A stretch of 64,000 nt of DNA from Streptomyces blattellae (GCF_009709555.1 NZ_WJBG01000212.1:1-64000); one strand, 5' to 3'; positions 29,041 through 37,745 are shown, counted from the first letter of the stretch. The notes: generated by a model from the letters alone, not told the origin. Program-made: numbers and translations.

Positions 29041-29076
29041 GACGGCCCTCCGGAGGAGTTCCTCCGGAGGGCCGTC
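29041..29076. terminator. Bidirectional terminator
   Basis: GACGGCCCTCCGGAGGA and its complement form a 17-bp perfect stem with a 2-nt gap (a 4-nt loop in practice). It separates the convergent nucleotidase and pectate lyase genes and probably serves both. Confidence 0.88.
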
Positions 29077-29093
29077 GTCGCATGAGCGAGGTG

Positions 29094-31157
29094 TCAGGAC
29101 GCCGTGGGAGTCCAGTCGCCGAGCCAGTCCGCGACCTCCTGGCCGGCGGCCTGCGCGTCGGTCAGCTGTGGCCGGTCGCTGCTCGCGCCGCCCGCACCGT
29201 CGCCGGTGTTCCGGTACTCGGCGAACCGGTCGTCCTTCCAGGAGAAGCCGCCCATGTCGGACCAGGGCGTCGACTTGATCGCGGCGCTCAGCGTGGTGTT
29301 GCGTACGGTCGTCTGGGGGTCGACGGTGGTGTCGCCGCCCGGGTGCCAGTTGCGGCCGAGGTAGAAGGAGCCCGCGGAGACATCACCGTTGATCGCGGAG
29401 CGGTTGATGAGGATGCCCTTGCGTTCCGCGGGCGTGCTCGGGGCGGTGACGTACCCGGACGAGGTGCCGTTCCAGCGCTTCTTCAGCGTGATGACGGACC
29501 TGTCGACGACGGCCGTGGCCCGGCCGAAGATGAAGTCGACATTGCCGGTGATGTAGGAGTTGCTGATGTAGACCCGGCCGAGCCTGTCCCTGGCGGCGGT
29601 CTCCAGCTCCAGGGTGTCCTGGTCGCCGTTGACGATGAGACTGTCCAGGACGATCCTGTCGGCCTGCGTCAGCAGCGCCACCGCCTGGTTGGCGATGTCC
29701 TGATGGCTGGCCTCGTCGAAGTCGTTGGTGACGGTCAGGTTGCGGACCTGGGAGTCGTCGGACTGGATGGACATGGTGGCGCTGCCCGCGGTGCCGTACG
29801 TGCCCGAGCCGTCGGGCTTGGGGGTCCCGGCGGCGTTGTTGTAGACGATCACCGTGTCCCTGCGGCTGCCGCCGCTGCCCTGGATGGTGACGTGCGGCTT
29901 GTTGGCCGGGACCTTGACGACCTCGCGGTACGTTCCCGGCCGCACGGAGATCACGACGCGGGAGGCGTTGTTCACCGGGACGGCGTCGACGGCGGCCTGG
30001 ACGGTCCGGTACTGGGCGGACCCGTCGGCGGCGACGGTGAGGGTGGTCGCCGCGGCAGCGGTCGTCGAGGCGGTCGTCGTGCCGATGGAACTGCGGGGCC
30101 CGGCACCGGACTTGAGGAGGTTCGGGACGTCGGCGGCGTTGTCGAGCGTGTAGCCGTAGTAGGTCTTCGGGTCAAACGCGGTTCCACCGCTCTCGTTCCG
30201 TCCGCTGGTGCCGGAGAAGACGTTGCCGCGCTGCACGATGCTCGCGGTGCTGTCCTTGATGACGGGGTTGTTGATGCCCTGGAAGTAGGAGTTCTCCAGG
30301 ACCATCTTGGTCGCCCCGCGCGAGTAGTTGCCGTACGAGGACGTGATGTCCGTCCCCGCCACGTCCTCCAGGAAGTTGTTGTAGAGGTGCGCGTGGGCGG
30401 CGTTGTCGGTCGAGGGGTTGCGCTGCTCGGTCTCGCGGATCCAGTTGTGGTGGATCGTGATGTCCGTCCTGACGTTCTCGGTCCAGCCGATGCCAAAGGC
30501 CTTGTTGTCCTGGCTGAGCTTGTTCCAGGACACGGTGACGTCGGTGCTGTCCTTGCGGACGTCGATGAGCCCGTCGGCCATGTGCCGCAGATCGTTGTGA
30601 TCGATCCAGACGTGGTGCGCGCCGTCCATCTGGACGGCGTCGAAGTCATGGTCCTTGTCGTTCCAGACGCCCTGGTACGAGTCCCGGATGGTCAGATTCC
30701 GGATGATGACGTTGTGCACCCCGGACCCGAGGAAGAACCCGCCGCCGACGATGTGCCCGGAGGTCCCGGACCCGACGATGGTCTTGTCGGAGGCGACCTT
30801 GATCTCTTTCCCGACCGGATCCATGTTGATGGTGGCGGCGACGACGATGACGTAAGGCTCGGCGGCGGTCGCGTACTTCTCCAGGTCCGCAAGCGTCCTG
30901 ACGGTGACGGTCTCGCCGTCCCGGCCGCCGTAAGTCCCGTTCTGGCCAAGTGAGTTGACCGAGGCGAAGCCGTCGGCGGTGGCAGTGGCCCAGGCGGGCG
31001 CCTCGGCCGCGGAGGCCGTGCGCTGCGCGTCCTCACCGAAGGCGCCGAGGTCCGTGCCGTAGGCGAGGGTTCCGGCGGCGGTGAGGGCGAGGGGGACGCC
31101 GACGGTCAGGGCCTTGCGGCTCCTGCGGTGCCGGTGCTTGCTGTGCTGTTCACTCAT
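29094..31157 (-). CDS. Secreted pectate lyase (PL1) - pectinesterase (CE8) fusion
   Basis: This is a 687-residue exported enzyme. The signal peptide is basic (HRHRRSRKALTVGVPLALTA). Residues about 50-350 are a PL1 parallel beta-helix with DSYQGVWNDKDHDFDAVQMD (Ca-binding acids), HVWIDHNDL and HHNWIRETEQRNP. A Thr/Ala linker leads to a CE8 pectin methylesterase domain with NQAVALL, NGDQDTLELE and the catalytic-type GNVDFIFGRATAV. One chain could remove methyl esters and then cleave polygalacturonate. In most genomes these are separate genes. This points to plant-litter life. Confidence 0.92.
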   Translation of the reverse strand: MSEQHSKHRHRRSRKALTVGVPLALTAAGTLAYGTDLGAFGEDAQRTASAAEAPAWATATADGFASVNSLGQNGTYGGRDGETVTVRTLADLEKYATAAEPYVIVVAATINMDPVGKEIKVASDKTIVGSGTSGHIVGGGFFLGSGVHNVIIRNLTIRDSYQGVWNDKDHDFDAVQMDGAHHVWIDHNDLRHMADGLIDVRKDSTDVTVSWNKLSQDNKAFGIGWTENVRTDITIHHNWIRETEQRNPSTDNAAHAHLYNNFLEDVAGTDITSSYGNYSRGATKMVLENSYFQGINNPVIKDSTASIVQRGNVFSGTSGRNESGGTAFDPKTYYGYTLDNAADVPNLLKSGAGPRSSIGTTTASTTAAAATTLTVAADGSAQYRTVQAAVDAVPVNNASRVVISVRPGTYREVVKVPANKPHVTIQGSGGSRRDTVIVYNNAAGTPKPDGSGTYGTAGSATMSIQSDDSQVRNLTVTNDFDEASHQDIANQAVALLTQADRIVLDSLIVNGDQDTLELETAARDRLGRVYISNSYITGNVDFIFGRATAVVDRSVITLKKRWNGTSSGYVTAPSTPAERKGILINRSAINGDVSAGSFYLGRNWHPGGDTTVDPQTTVRNTTLSAAIKSTPWSDMGGFSWKDDRFAEYRNTGDGAGGASSDRPQLTDAQAAGQEVADWLGDWTPTAS

Positions 31158-31239
31158 GCGGCGATCCGTTCCGTGCGGGGGGATGGTCCGAGAAACCGGT
31201 TGCCGCCCCGCACGGAAAGGTTGCCGCGTTTGAATTCCG
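31158..31239. promoter_or_regulatory. Pectate lyase promoter region
   Basis: It contains the palindrome AACCGGTT and two spaced GGCAAC segments on the minus strand, possible sites for a carbohydrate-responsive regulator. No -10/-35 pair is convincing. Confidence 0.3.
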
Positions 31240-31572
31240 CTACCTGCCGCGGCCTTCTTCCAGTTCGCTCCCGGGGATGCGTTCGCCCCTGCTGACCGCG
31301 ATCCGCAGGACGTCCTCCAGGCATTCCGCCGCCCTGGTGAGCGCGAAGCGTGCCGCCCGCTCCCCCGCCGTGCGGTCGGCCAGTACCGCCCTGGCTCCGG
31401 CGAGGACTTGCTCCCCGGAGGAGAGCTGAGCCGCCTCGACGTCGTCGGCGAGCAGGGAGAGCCTGCTGTGCCCGCTGTCAGCGCTGAGGTAACAGGGCTT
31501 TCCCTCGGGCGAGGTCCACGGCAGGAGGCGGAGCTTGGTGTCCGCTGCCGGCGGTTCTTCGGCGAGGCTCAT
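31240..31572 (-). CDS. Small hypothetical protein of a DUF5753-linked pair
   Basis: This has 110 residues from ATG 31572, overlapping the upstream gene by 4 bp. It contains TKLRLLPWTSPEGKPCYLSA and a long helix ARFALTRAAECLEDVLRIAV. Such proteins recur divergently from DUF5753/DUF397 loci in Streptomyces. No enzymatic motif is visible. Confidence 0.7.
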   Translation of the reverse strand: MSLAEEPPAADTKLRLLPWTSPEGKPCYLSADSGHSRLSLLADDVEAAQLSSGEQVLAGARAVLADRTAGERAARFALTRAAECLEDVLRIAVSRGERIPGSELEEGRGR

Positions 31573-31817
31573 GCGGCGGCCTCCAGGCCCTTCCGTGCGC
31601 GGCGCTCGTCCGGTGTGAGGAGGTACGGGCGTACGAGGTGGGTGTCGGGCTCGAACGGCCACAGGTCGAGGGGATGGTGACCGGATGGCGCGGCCAACGA
31701 GCGGACACTGGACGGGCGTTGGGTGGGCGCAGCTCGGTGGCGTCCGCGGGCGGGCAGCAGTACCCGTACGAGCACGAGCAGTAGCGATTCGATGACTCGG
31801 GCGGTACGTTCACGCAT
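31569..31817 (-). CDS. Small hypothetical protein
   Basis: This is an 82-residue protein starting MRERTARVIESLLLVLVRVL after an AAGGAA site. A short hydrophobic N-terminal helix is followed by a proline-rich part and WPFEPDTHLVRPYLLTPDER, a motif I have seen in other Streptomyces DUF5753-associated proteins. It is coupled to the next gene and divergent from the regulator at 32005. Confidence 0.65.
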   Translation of the reverse strand: MRERTARVIESLLLVLVRVLLPARGRHRAAPTQRPSSVRSLAAPSGHHPLDLWPFEPDTHLVRPYLLTPDERRARKGLEAAA

Positions 31818-32004
31818 GTCGGCGTTCCTTCGGGGGGGGCGTCGGCCACGCCCCCGGGCCGAGGTGCATCGGCTGCGGGGGTTTTGGCATGGCAGGGGTC
31901 TGACGAGCGGTGATTACCGTTCGTGCCTCGATCGTCACAGGTGCGGCGTACGCTGCGGAAGAGGTTCGGTGTTGTCTGGCGCGCAGGCAACGGGGAGGGG
32001 TGAC

Positions 32005-32829
32005 ATGGGTGAGAGGGTTGACGCTGAGCCGGTCTCCGGGCGGGCGATGCTTGGGCAGACGCTGAAGGTTCTGCGGGAGAAGGCCGGGAAGTCACTAGGG
32101 CAGTTGGCCGACGAGACCGGGTACGAGAAGAGCTATCTGAGTCGGCTGGAGTCAGGTGAGCGACTGTCCAAGGTGACGGTCATGGAGGACCTGGACGGGT
32201 ATTACGGCACCGGTGACCTGCTGGTCAGCCACTGGAAGGCGGCGCGGCTGGACGCGTTCAAGGACCAGTACAAGCGGTTCATGAAGCTGGAGGCGACGGC
32301 TCGGATCATGTGGATGTTCACGCCGGGCGTGCCGGGACTTCTGCAGACCGAAGACTTTGCCCGGGAAGCGTTGTCTGGGCCCCAGACAACACCTGAGGAC
32401 GCCGATCTGGTCGACGAACAGGTGGCGGCTCGTATCGGGCGGCAGTACCTGCTGCGGCAGAAGCCGGAGCCCAACGTCCGCATCATCATGGACGAGTACG
32501 CCTTCCGGCGTTCCGCGGCTCTCCCCAAGACATGGGAGGACCAGCTGCTTCGTGTCGAGGCCGTGGCGATGTGGCCGAACGTGACACTTCAGGTGTTGCC
32601 CTTCGCGGCAGGCGTTCACCACCACATGAGCGCTTCGCTGACCCTGCTGTGGCAGAAGGACGGCAGTGGTGTTGCCTACTCGGAAGGTAACGACTGGGGC
32701 CAGCTGATCGAGGAACCGGACGGGGTCCTGCGGCACCGGTTGTCCTACGATCGGCTCCGGGATCTGGCGTTGTCCCCGCCGGACTCGCTCACGTTCATCA
32801 GGGACGTACTGGAGGAGCACAGATCATGA
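32005..32829 (+). CDS. XRE-type regulator with DUF5753 domain (second locus)
   Basis: This is a 274-residue paralogue of the protein at 2937-3788. The HTH reads LGQTLKVLREKAGKSLGQLA with EKSYLSRLESGERL. The DUF5753 part has GVPGLLQTEDFAREAL and LQVLPFAAGVHHHM. A strong GGGGAGGGG site precedes ATG 32005. Its last 4 bp overlap the DUF397 start. Confidence 0.9.
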   Translation: MGERVDAEPVSGRAMLGQTLKVLREKAGKSLGQLADETGYEKSYLSRLESGERLSKVTVMEDLDGYYGTGDLLVSHWKAARLDAFKDQYKRFMKLEATARIMWMFTPGVPGLLQTEDFAREALSGPQTTPEDADLVDEQVAARIGRQYLLRQKPEPNVRIIMDEYAFRRSAALPKTWEDQLLRVEAVAMWPNVTLQVLPFAAGVHHHMSASLTLLWQKDGSGVAYSEGNDWGQLIEEPDGVLRHRLSYDRLRDLALSPPDSLTFIRDVLEEHRS

Positions 32830-33047
32830 AGCACACCCCCGACCTCAGCACCGCTGTCTGGCGCAAGTCGAGCTACAGCGACGGGGGAGCCAACAACTGC
32901 GTCGAGGTCGCCGACGGCTATCCCGGCACAGTCCCCGTCCGCGACAGCAAGACCCCGACGATCCGCCCGCTGATCTTCTCGGCGTCGTCCTGGTCGGTCT
33001 TCGTGGAACGTGTCAAAGGTGAGGCGGGCGTGAACGCCATCGAGTGA
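32826..33047 (+). CDS. DUF397 protein
   Basis: This is a 73-residue protein with the canonical signature WRKSSYSDGGANNCVEVADG, then VPVRDSKTP and a C-terminal Trp helix (SSWSVFVERVK). It is translationally coupled to the DUF5753 regulator by an ATGA overlap. Confidence 0.92.
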   Translation: MKHTPDLSTAVWRKSSYSDGGANNCVEVADGYPGTVPVRDSKTPTIRPLIFSASSWSVFVERVKGEAGVNAIE

Positions 33048-33099
33048 AGCGGGCGCGAAACCGGGACGGACGGGTGTGCGGTCAGGTCACGGTGATCCC

Positions 33100-33198
33100 A
33101 TGCAAGAGATCGCGACGACAGCCGCCGAGAAGATCCGCGCCCAGGGCCAGGTGCCTCCGCCTGAGTGGGTGCGTGGACAGTCCGCGCGGGGGCGGTGA
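33100..33198 (+). CDS. Possible 32-residue ORF
   Basis: The frame encodes MQEIATTAAEKIRAQGQVPP then PEWVRGQSARGR. It looks like the first helix of a longer protein cut by a stop, and there is no good ribosome site. It could be a remnant of a gene fragment between the DUF397 and DUF6247 genes. Confidence 0.25.
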   Translation: MQEIATTAAEKIRAQGQVPPPEWVRGQSARGR

Positions 33199-33245
33199 GC
33201 GCGGTTATGGTCGTAGACACGGCACGTCGAAGGAGGACAACGATC

Positions 33246-33593
33246 ATGGCTGCCCGCGCTGCGGAACGTGATCCGGTCGTCCCTCCCATGCCCGAGCGGA
33301 CCCCGAAGGCGCTGCGGGAAGCCATCGCCGAGCACGCTCCCGTGCTCCTCCCGGACTTCGACGCCCACTGGAAGTGGGCGATCGCCGACGCGTACGACCC
33401 CGGTCCGGTGCATGCGTTCATGGCCCGCTGGTGGTGCGAGTACGCGATCGCCCGTGATCCGCAGCTGGACGCTCATGTGACCGAGCTCCAGCACCGCGCT
33501 GCAGAGGCGACCGACATTGCTGAGGCCAAGGCTCTGATCGACGAGGTGGCGAAGATTCGCTACGGCGCACGGAAGCTGGAGCCCGGCGAGTGA
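33246..33593 (+). CDS. DUF6247 protein, probable antitoxin
   Basis: This has 115 residues from the ATG after AAGGAGG. The sequence PKALREAIAEHAPVLLPDFD ... WKWAIADAYDPGPVHAFMAR is characteristic of DUF6247. The next gene starts within its stop codon and encodes a small strand-rich protein. By gene order and size it is the antitoxin of a type II pair. Confidence 0.8.
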   Translation: MAARAAERDPVVPPMPERTPKALREAIAEHAPVLLPDFDAHWKWAIADAYDPGPVHAFMARWWCEYAIARDPQLDAHVTELQHRAAEATDIAEAKALIDEVAKIRYGARKLEPGE

Positions 33594-33958
33594 CCGATGA
33601 GTTCATGGGACCGCCTTGGCAGATGGACTGGCGGATCGATGCTCTCGCCGGCCGTGATGCGCTGCCCGAGCATGCAGAGAAGCTGGTTGACGAGGCTCGC
33701 GCGGAACTGGTCACTGCGAAGGACCCGTATTTCCGGGGGATCGATGCCGACGGTGATCTTCCAGAGGGCGTGCGCGTCGAGCCAGTGCGGTCCAGCGACC
33801 CCAAGGGACCGCGCATCCTGTACTTCGACAACGGCTACGGCTGGCTGGTCTACAGCTTCGATCGGCGCATCGCGGATCCGCAGATCCTGGTGTATGAGGT
33901 CTTCTGGCAGGAAGCCGATCCGATTGAGTTCCCTACACCGCCTCCGGCGGCGGAGTAG
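33590..33958 (+). CDS. RelE-like toxin candidate paired with DUF6247
   Basis: This is a 122-residue protein with a GTG start overlapping the DUF6247 stop (GTGA). Its second half has the RelE-like order of strands: GVRVEPVRSSDPKGPRILYF, YGWLVYSFDRRI and ILVYEVFWQE. Classical RelE catalytic residues cannot be placed with confidence. Its 3' end overlaps the convergent sensor kinase gene by 26 bp, so the two transcripts are partly complementary. Confidence 0.6.
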   Translation: MTDEFMGPPWQMDWRIDALAGRDALPEHAEKLVDEARAELVTAKDPYFRGIDADGDLPEGVRVEPVRSSDPKGPRILYFDNGYGWLVYSFDRRIADPQILVYEVFWQEADPIEFPTPPPAAE

Positions 33959-35366
33959 GCGCCCCCGGCAGCCGGACGGTGGCCACCGTCCCTCCGCCCT
34001 CCGCGCGGTCCAGCGCCACCTCGCCGCCCGCCTGCTCCACCGTCCGCGCCACGATCGACAGGCCCAGTCCCGAGCCCGGCAGGGCGCGTGCGCTCGGGGA
34101 GCGCCAGAAGCGGTCGAAGACGTGGGGGAGTTCCTCGACGGGGATGCCGGGGCCGTGGTCGCGGACGGTCAGGACGCCGTCGCTCAGTACGACCTCGATC
34201 GTGCCGTGCTCGGGGCTGAACTTCACCGCGTTGTCGAGGATGTTGACGACCGCGCGCTCCAGGGCCGTCGGTTCGGCCCGTACGTACCAGGGCTGCAGGT
34301 CCGCCCTGATCGTCAGCTCGGGGCCGCGCAGCCGCGCCCGGCGCAGGGCCGACTCCACCGTGTCCTCCAGGGAGATCACCTGGACGCGTTCGCCCCGCTG
34401 GCTCTCCGAGCGGGACAGCTCCTGCAGATCGCCTATCAGCGACGCCAGTTCCGTCATCTGAGCCTTCACCGACGCCAGCAGTGCCTTGCGGTCCGCCTCG
34501 GGGATCGGGCGGCCGGTCTCCTCGCTGCGGGTGAGGAGTTCGATGTTGGTGCGCAGTGACGTCAGGGGCGTACGGAGTTCATGGCCCGCGTCCGCGATGA
34601 GCTGCTGCTGTAGTTCGCGGGAGCTGGCCAGGGACGACGTCATCGAGTTGAAGGAGCGGGAGAGGCGGGCGACTTCGTCCTCGGCCTCGTCCTCCACCGG
34701 GATGCGGACGGTCAGGTCTTCGGTGCGGGCGACGTGTTCGACGGCGTCCGTGAGCTTGTCGACGGGACGCAGGCCCGCCCGGGCCACGGCGAGGCCCGCT
34801 GCTCCGGCGCCCAGTACTCCGATGCCGGAGACGAGGAGCAGGAGGAGGGCGAGGTCGTTGAGGGTGTCCTTGGTGCTCTTCAGCGGGGTGGCGGCGGTGA
34901 AGGCGGCCGGCGAGCTGGTCATCGTGTTGGTGTTGGTGACGGTGACAGGCACGGTCATGACGCGTACGTCGTTGCCCGCGGAGTCGGTGCCGTTGCGGTA
35001 GATGCCCTCCTGCCTGTTCGTGATGACCTCCTTGTCGACGGCGGTGACCTTGACGGTGCCCAGCGAGAACGGCAGGACACAGGGCGTTCCGTCCTCCAGC
35101 ACGACCTGGAGATAGGTGTTCTGGGGGACGCCCTGCTCCGGTGTCTGCGTGCACGAGGTGATGGCCGCCGAGGCCTGGAGGTCGAGCCCCCGCATACTCG
35201 TCGTCTGGCTCAGGGTTTCGTCCAACTGGTCGTACAGCTTCCCCTGCACGATGAACCAGCAGGTGACCGAAACCGCCGCCACCCCGAACGCCACCGCCGC
35301 CGCGACCAGCATCGCCAGACGTGCCCGGATGGGCAGTGACCGGACCCGGCGTACAACCTTGTTCAC
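33933..35366 (-). CDS. Two-component sensor histidine kinase
   Basis: This is a 477-residue kinase with a transmembrane helix at about 16-40, an extracytoplasmic domain at about 42-168 and a second helix at about 171-197. Then follow HAMP, HisKA with His262 (DAGHELRTPLTS), the N-box NILDNAVKFS and the G-box DHGPGIP. The sensor domain contains just two cysteines, Cys72 and Cys96. With the neighbouring HtrA protease this suggests sensing of oxidative folding or secretion stress, as described for CutS-type kinases. The GTG start overlaps the regulator's stop. Confidence 0.93.
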   Translation of the reverse strand: MNKVVRRVRSLPIRARLAMLVAAAVAFGVAAVSVTCWFIVQGKLYDQLDETLSQTTSMRGLDLQASAAITSCTQTPEQGVPQNTYLQVVLEDGTPCVLPFSLGTVKVTAVDKEVITNRQEGIYRNGTDSAGNDVRVMTVPVTVTNTNTMTSSPAAFTAATPLKSTKDTLNDLALLLLLVSGIGVLGAGAAGLAVARAGLRPVDKLTDAVEHVARTEDLTVRIPVEDEAEDEVARLSRSFNSMTSSLASSRELQQQLIADAGHELRTPLTSLRTNIELLTRSEETGRPIPEADRKALLASVKAQMTELASLIGDLQELSRSESQRGERVQVISLEDTVESALRRARLRGPELTIRADLQPWYVRAEPTALERAVVNILDNAVKFSPEHGTIEVVLSDGVLTVRDHGPGIPVEELPHVFDRFWRSPSARALPGSGLGLSIVARTVEQAGGEVALDRAEGGGTVATVRLPGAPTPPPEAV

Positions 35367-36100
35367 TCAGCGCCGCCCTGGCGCAGCACGTACCCCACGC
35401 CACGCACCGTGTGGACGAGCCGTGGCTCGCCGCCGGCCTCGGTCTTGCGGCGCAGGTACATCACATACACGTCCAGCGAGTTCGAAGACGGCTCGAAGTC
35501 GAAGCCCCACACCGCCTTCAGGATCTGCTCACGGGTCAGCACCTGGCGCGGATGTGCCATGAACATCTCCAGCAGGGTGAATTCCGTGCGGGTCAGCTCC
35601 ACGGGGCGTCCACTCCGCGTCACCTCCCGCGTGGCCAGGTCCATCCGCAGGTCGCCGAAGGACAGCGCGTCGTCCTCCTGGGCCGTGCCCGCCCCGGCCG
35701 CGGCGGCGTACGAGCTGCGCCGCAGCAGCGCGCGGACGCGGGCGAAGAGTTCGTCGAGTTCGAAGGGCTTGACGAGGTAGTCGTCGGCTCCGGCGTCCAG
35801 GCCGGTGACCCGGTCGCCCACTGTGTCGCGAGCCGTGAGCATGAGGATGGGCGTCGTGTCGCCCGCCCCTCGGATGCGGCGGGCGGCAGTCAGGCCGTCC
35901 ATCTTCGGCATCTGGATGTCCAGGATCACCAGGTCCGGCTTGTAGAGCGTCGCCTTCTCCAGGGCGTCGGCGCCGTCGACCGCGACCTCTGTGTCGTACC
36001 CCTCGAAGGCGAGGCTGCGCTGGAGCGCTTCGCGTACGGCAGGCTCGTCGTCGACGATCAGGATGCGCTGGGGGTCACGGTCGCCATCGGCGGGGCTCAT
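35363..36100 (-). CDS. OmpR-family response regulator
   Basis: This is a 245-residue regulator. The receiver has the acidic pair at DDE (17-19), phospho-acceptor Asp61 (DLVILDIQMPKM) and Lys in VKPFE. It has a winged-helix C-terminus (LTRTEFTLLEMFMAHPRQVL, SLDVYVMYLRRKTE). It is coupled to the sensor kinase downstream. The likely target is the htrA-like gene just upstream, which has an 11-bp direct-repeat operator. Confidence 0.95.
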   Translation of the reverse strand: MSPADGDRDPQRILIVDDEPAVREALQRSLAFEGYDTEVAVDGADALEKATLYKPDLVILDIQMPKMDGLTAARRIRGAGDTTPILMLTARDTVGDRVTGLDAGADDYLVKPFELDELFARVRALLRRSSYAAAAGAGTAQEDDALSFGDLRMDLATREVTRSGRPVELTRTEFTLLEMFMAHPRQVLTREQILKAVWGFDFEPSSNSLDVYVMYLRRKTEAGGEPRLVHTVRGVGYVLRQGGAE

Positions 36101-36167
36101 GGGATCGGTTCCTCGGGTGCGTACGGACGTGGGACGTGGGACTGACGAATCTCAGCGTCGCACGCTT

Positions 36168-36356
36168 TCAGCCTTGTACGGTACGGCGGCGGGGGCGGGA
36201 CGAGGACTTCGTCCGACGCGGGGTCCGGTCGCCGCTCACCGCCACCTCCGGGGCTCGCGGTGCCGGTGCGTGCAGTGCGTACGCCACTTCGAGGGCCAGG
36301 GCGAACCCGGCCGGGTCGGTTCCGGCCACATCGTGGGAGACCTTCTTGATCATCAT
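36168..36356 (-). CDS. Small hypothetical protein
   Basis: This is a 62-residue frame with a strong AGGAG site 7 nt before ATG 36356. It begins MMIKKVSHDVAGTDPAGFAL and ends in a basic Arg/Ser tail. It sits between the HtrA gene and the response regulator, all on the same strand. I know no family. Confidence 0.55.
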   Translation of the reverse strand: MMIKKVSHDVAGTDPAGFALALEVAYALHAPAPRAPEVAVSGDRTPRRTKSSSRPRRRTVQG

Positions 36357-36402
36357 TGTTTTTCTCCTGCGTCTGCTGGTCGGTCGGCTGGTCGACTGGT
36401 TG

Positions 36403-37695
36403 CTAGTTGTCGGCGCCGCCGGACCGCAGCGTGTCCAGGTCAGCCTTGACGTCGTTGATCGGGATCGCGAAGCCGAGGCCGACGCTGCCGGCGCTGGAGG
36501 AGGACATCGCGTCGCTGGCGGAGTACATCGCGGAGTTGATGCCGATGATGTTGCCGTTCATGTCGATGAGCGCGCCGCCGGAGTTGCCGGGGTTCAGGGA
36601 CGCGTCCGTCTGGATCGCCTTGTACGTCGTCGTCGACGAGCCGGTGTCACCGTTGAACTCCTCGCCGCCGAACGAGAACGGCCACTCCCCGCTGCCCTGG
36701 TCCTGGCCCTCGTCGGTGGCCACGGTCACATCGCGGTCCAGGGCGGAGACGATGCCGCTGGTGACGGTGCCGGTCAGACCCTCGGGGGAGCCGATCGCCA
36801 CGACTGAGTCGCCGACCTGCACGTTGTCGGAGTTGCCGAGGGACGCCGCCTTCAGGCCGGAGGCGTCCTCCAGCTTGATGAGCGCCAGGTCCTTGTCGCT
36901 GTCGGTGCCGACGACCTCCGCGGTGTAGGTCTTGCCGTTGCTGGTGGTCACCTTGATCGACGTGGCGTCGGCGACGACGTGGTTGTTGGTGATGATCTCG
37001 CCGTCGCTGGTGATGATCACGCCGGAGCCGGTGGACTCACCGGCGTTCGAGGTGGCACTGATCTCGACGGTGCTCGGGGTGACCGCCGATGCGACCCCGG
37101 CTACGGTGCCCCTCTGGGCGGACGGCACGACGTTGGTGTTGGTGGTGACGGTCGAGGAGGACGCCGAGTCGTCGCCGGCCAGCTCCTGGATGCCGTACGC
37201 GGTACCGCCGCCGATGGCCGCGGCGACGATCGCCACGGCGGCCAGAAGGGCGAGGGGGCCGCGGGCGCGACGCTTCTTCGGCGCGGAAGCGGGGGCAGGG
37301 GGTAGGGAGGCCGCGGGGTCGGCCGGTACGGCCGCGAGGACCGCGGTGTCGCTGCCGTAGCCGCCGTACGCGCCGGTGCTGTCGTAGCCGCCGTCACCGT
37401 GGCCACCGTGACCGCTCTGGCCACCGTGGCCGTCACCGGCCGCCGCGAACTCGGCGGGCGCTGAGGCGGGCGCTGACGCGGGCGCCGAAGTGGGCGCGGC
37501 CTGCGCCGGCGGCACGGCCGCGTGGGGCTCAGCCGATTCCGGTGGCTGGTGCGCCGGCGGAGGCGGCCACTCGGGGTCGGCGGGGGAGGAGGCGTGCTGC
37601 TGGGCGTACGCCGACTGCAGGGGGGACTCAGTCTGCTGCTGGTCGCCCTCACCGGGGTTCTCGTACTCGCCGCTGCGGCGGATGCTCTCGGTCAT
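36403..37695 (-). CDS. HtrA/DegP-like membrane-anchored serine protease without PDZ domain
   Basis: This is a 430-residue protein with a long Pro/Ala/Gly-rich cytoplasmic N-terminus (1-140), one transmembrane helix (about 146-168) and a trypsin-like domain outside. The catalytic triad is His239 (NNHVVADA), Asp269 (DSDKDLALIKL) and Ser372 (NPGNSGGALID). The chain ends right after the protease fold, so no PDZ is present. It likely degrades misfolded exported proteins and is controlled by the adjacent two-component system. Confidence 0.93.
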   Translation of the reverse strand: MTESIRRSGEYENPGEGDQQQTESPLQSAYAQQHASSPADPEWPPPPAHQPPESAEPHAAVPPAQAAPTSAPASAPASAPAEFAAAGDGHGGQSGHGGHGDGGYDSTGAYGGYGSDTAVLAAVPADPAASLPPAPASAPKKRRARGPLALLAAVAIVAAAIGGGTAYGIQELAGDDSASSSTVTTNTNVVPSAQRGTVAGVASAVTPSTVEISATSNAGESTGSGVIITSDGEIITNNHVVADATSIKVTTSNGKTYTAEVVGTDSDKDLALIKLEDASGLKAASLGNSDNVQVGDSVVAIGSPEGLTGTVTSGIVSALDRDVTVATDEGQDQGSGEWPFSFGGEEFNGDTGSSTTTYKAIQTDASLNPGNSGGALIDMNGNIIGINSAMYSASDAMSSSSAGSVGLGFAIPINDVKADLDTLRSGGADN

Positions 37696-37712
37696 GTCTC
37701 AGAGCTTGTCGC

Positions 37713-37745
37713 CGCTCGATGAGAGCTGGCTGAGCGCCCCCTGAG
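37713..37745 (-). promoter_or_regulatory. 11-bp direct-repeat operator upstream of the HtrA gene
   Basis: On the minus strand CTCAGGGGGCG, CTCAGCCAGCT and CTCATCGAGCG are three in-phase 11-bp units ending 17 bp before the start codon. Further out (37806-37855) are CTCAG/TTCAG units on the other strand. Direct repeats of one helical turn are the normal target of OmpR-type regulators such as the one at 35363-36100. Confidence 0.6.
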
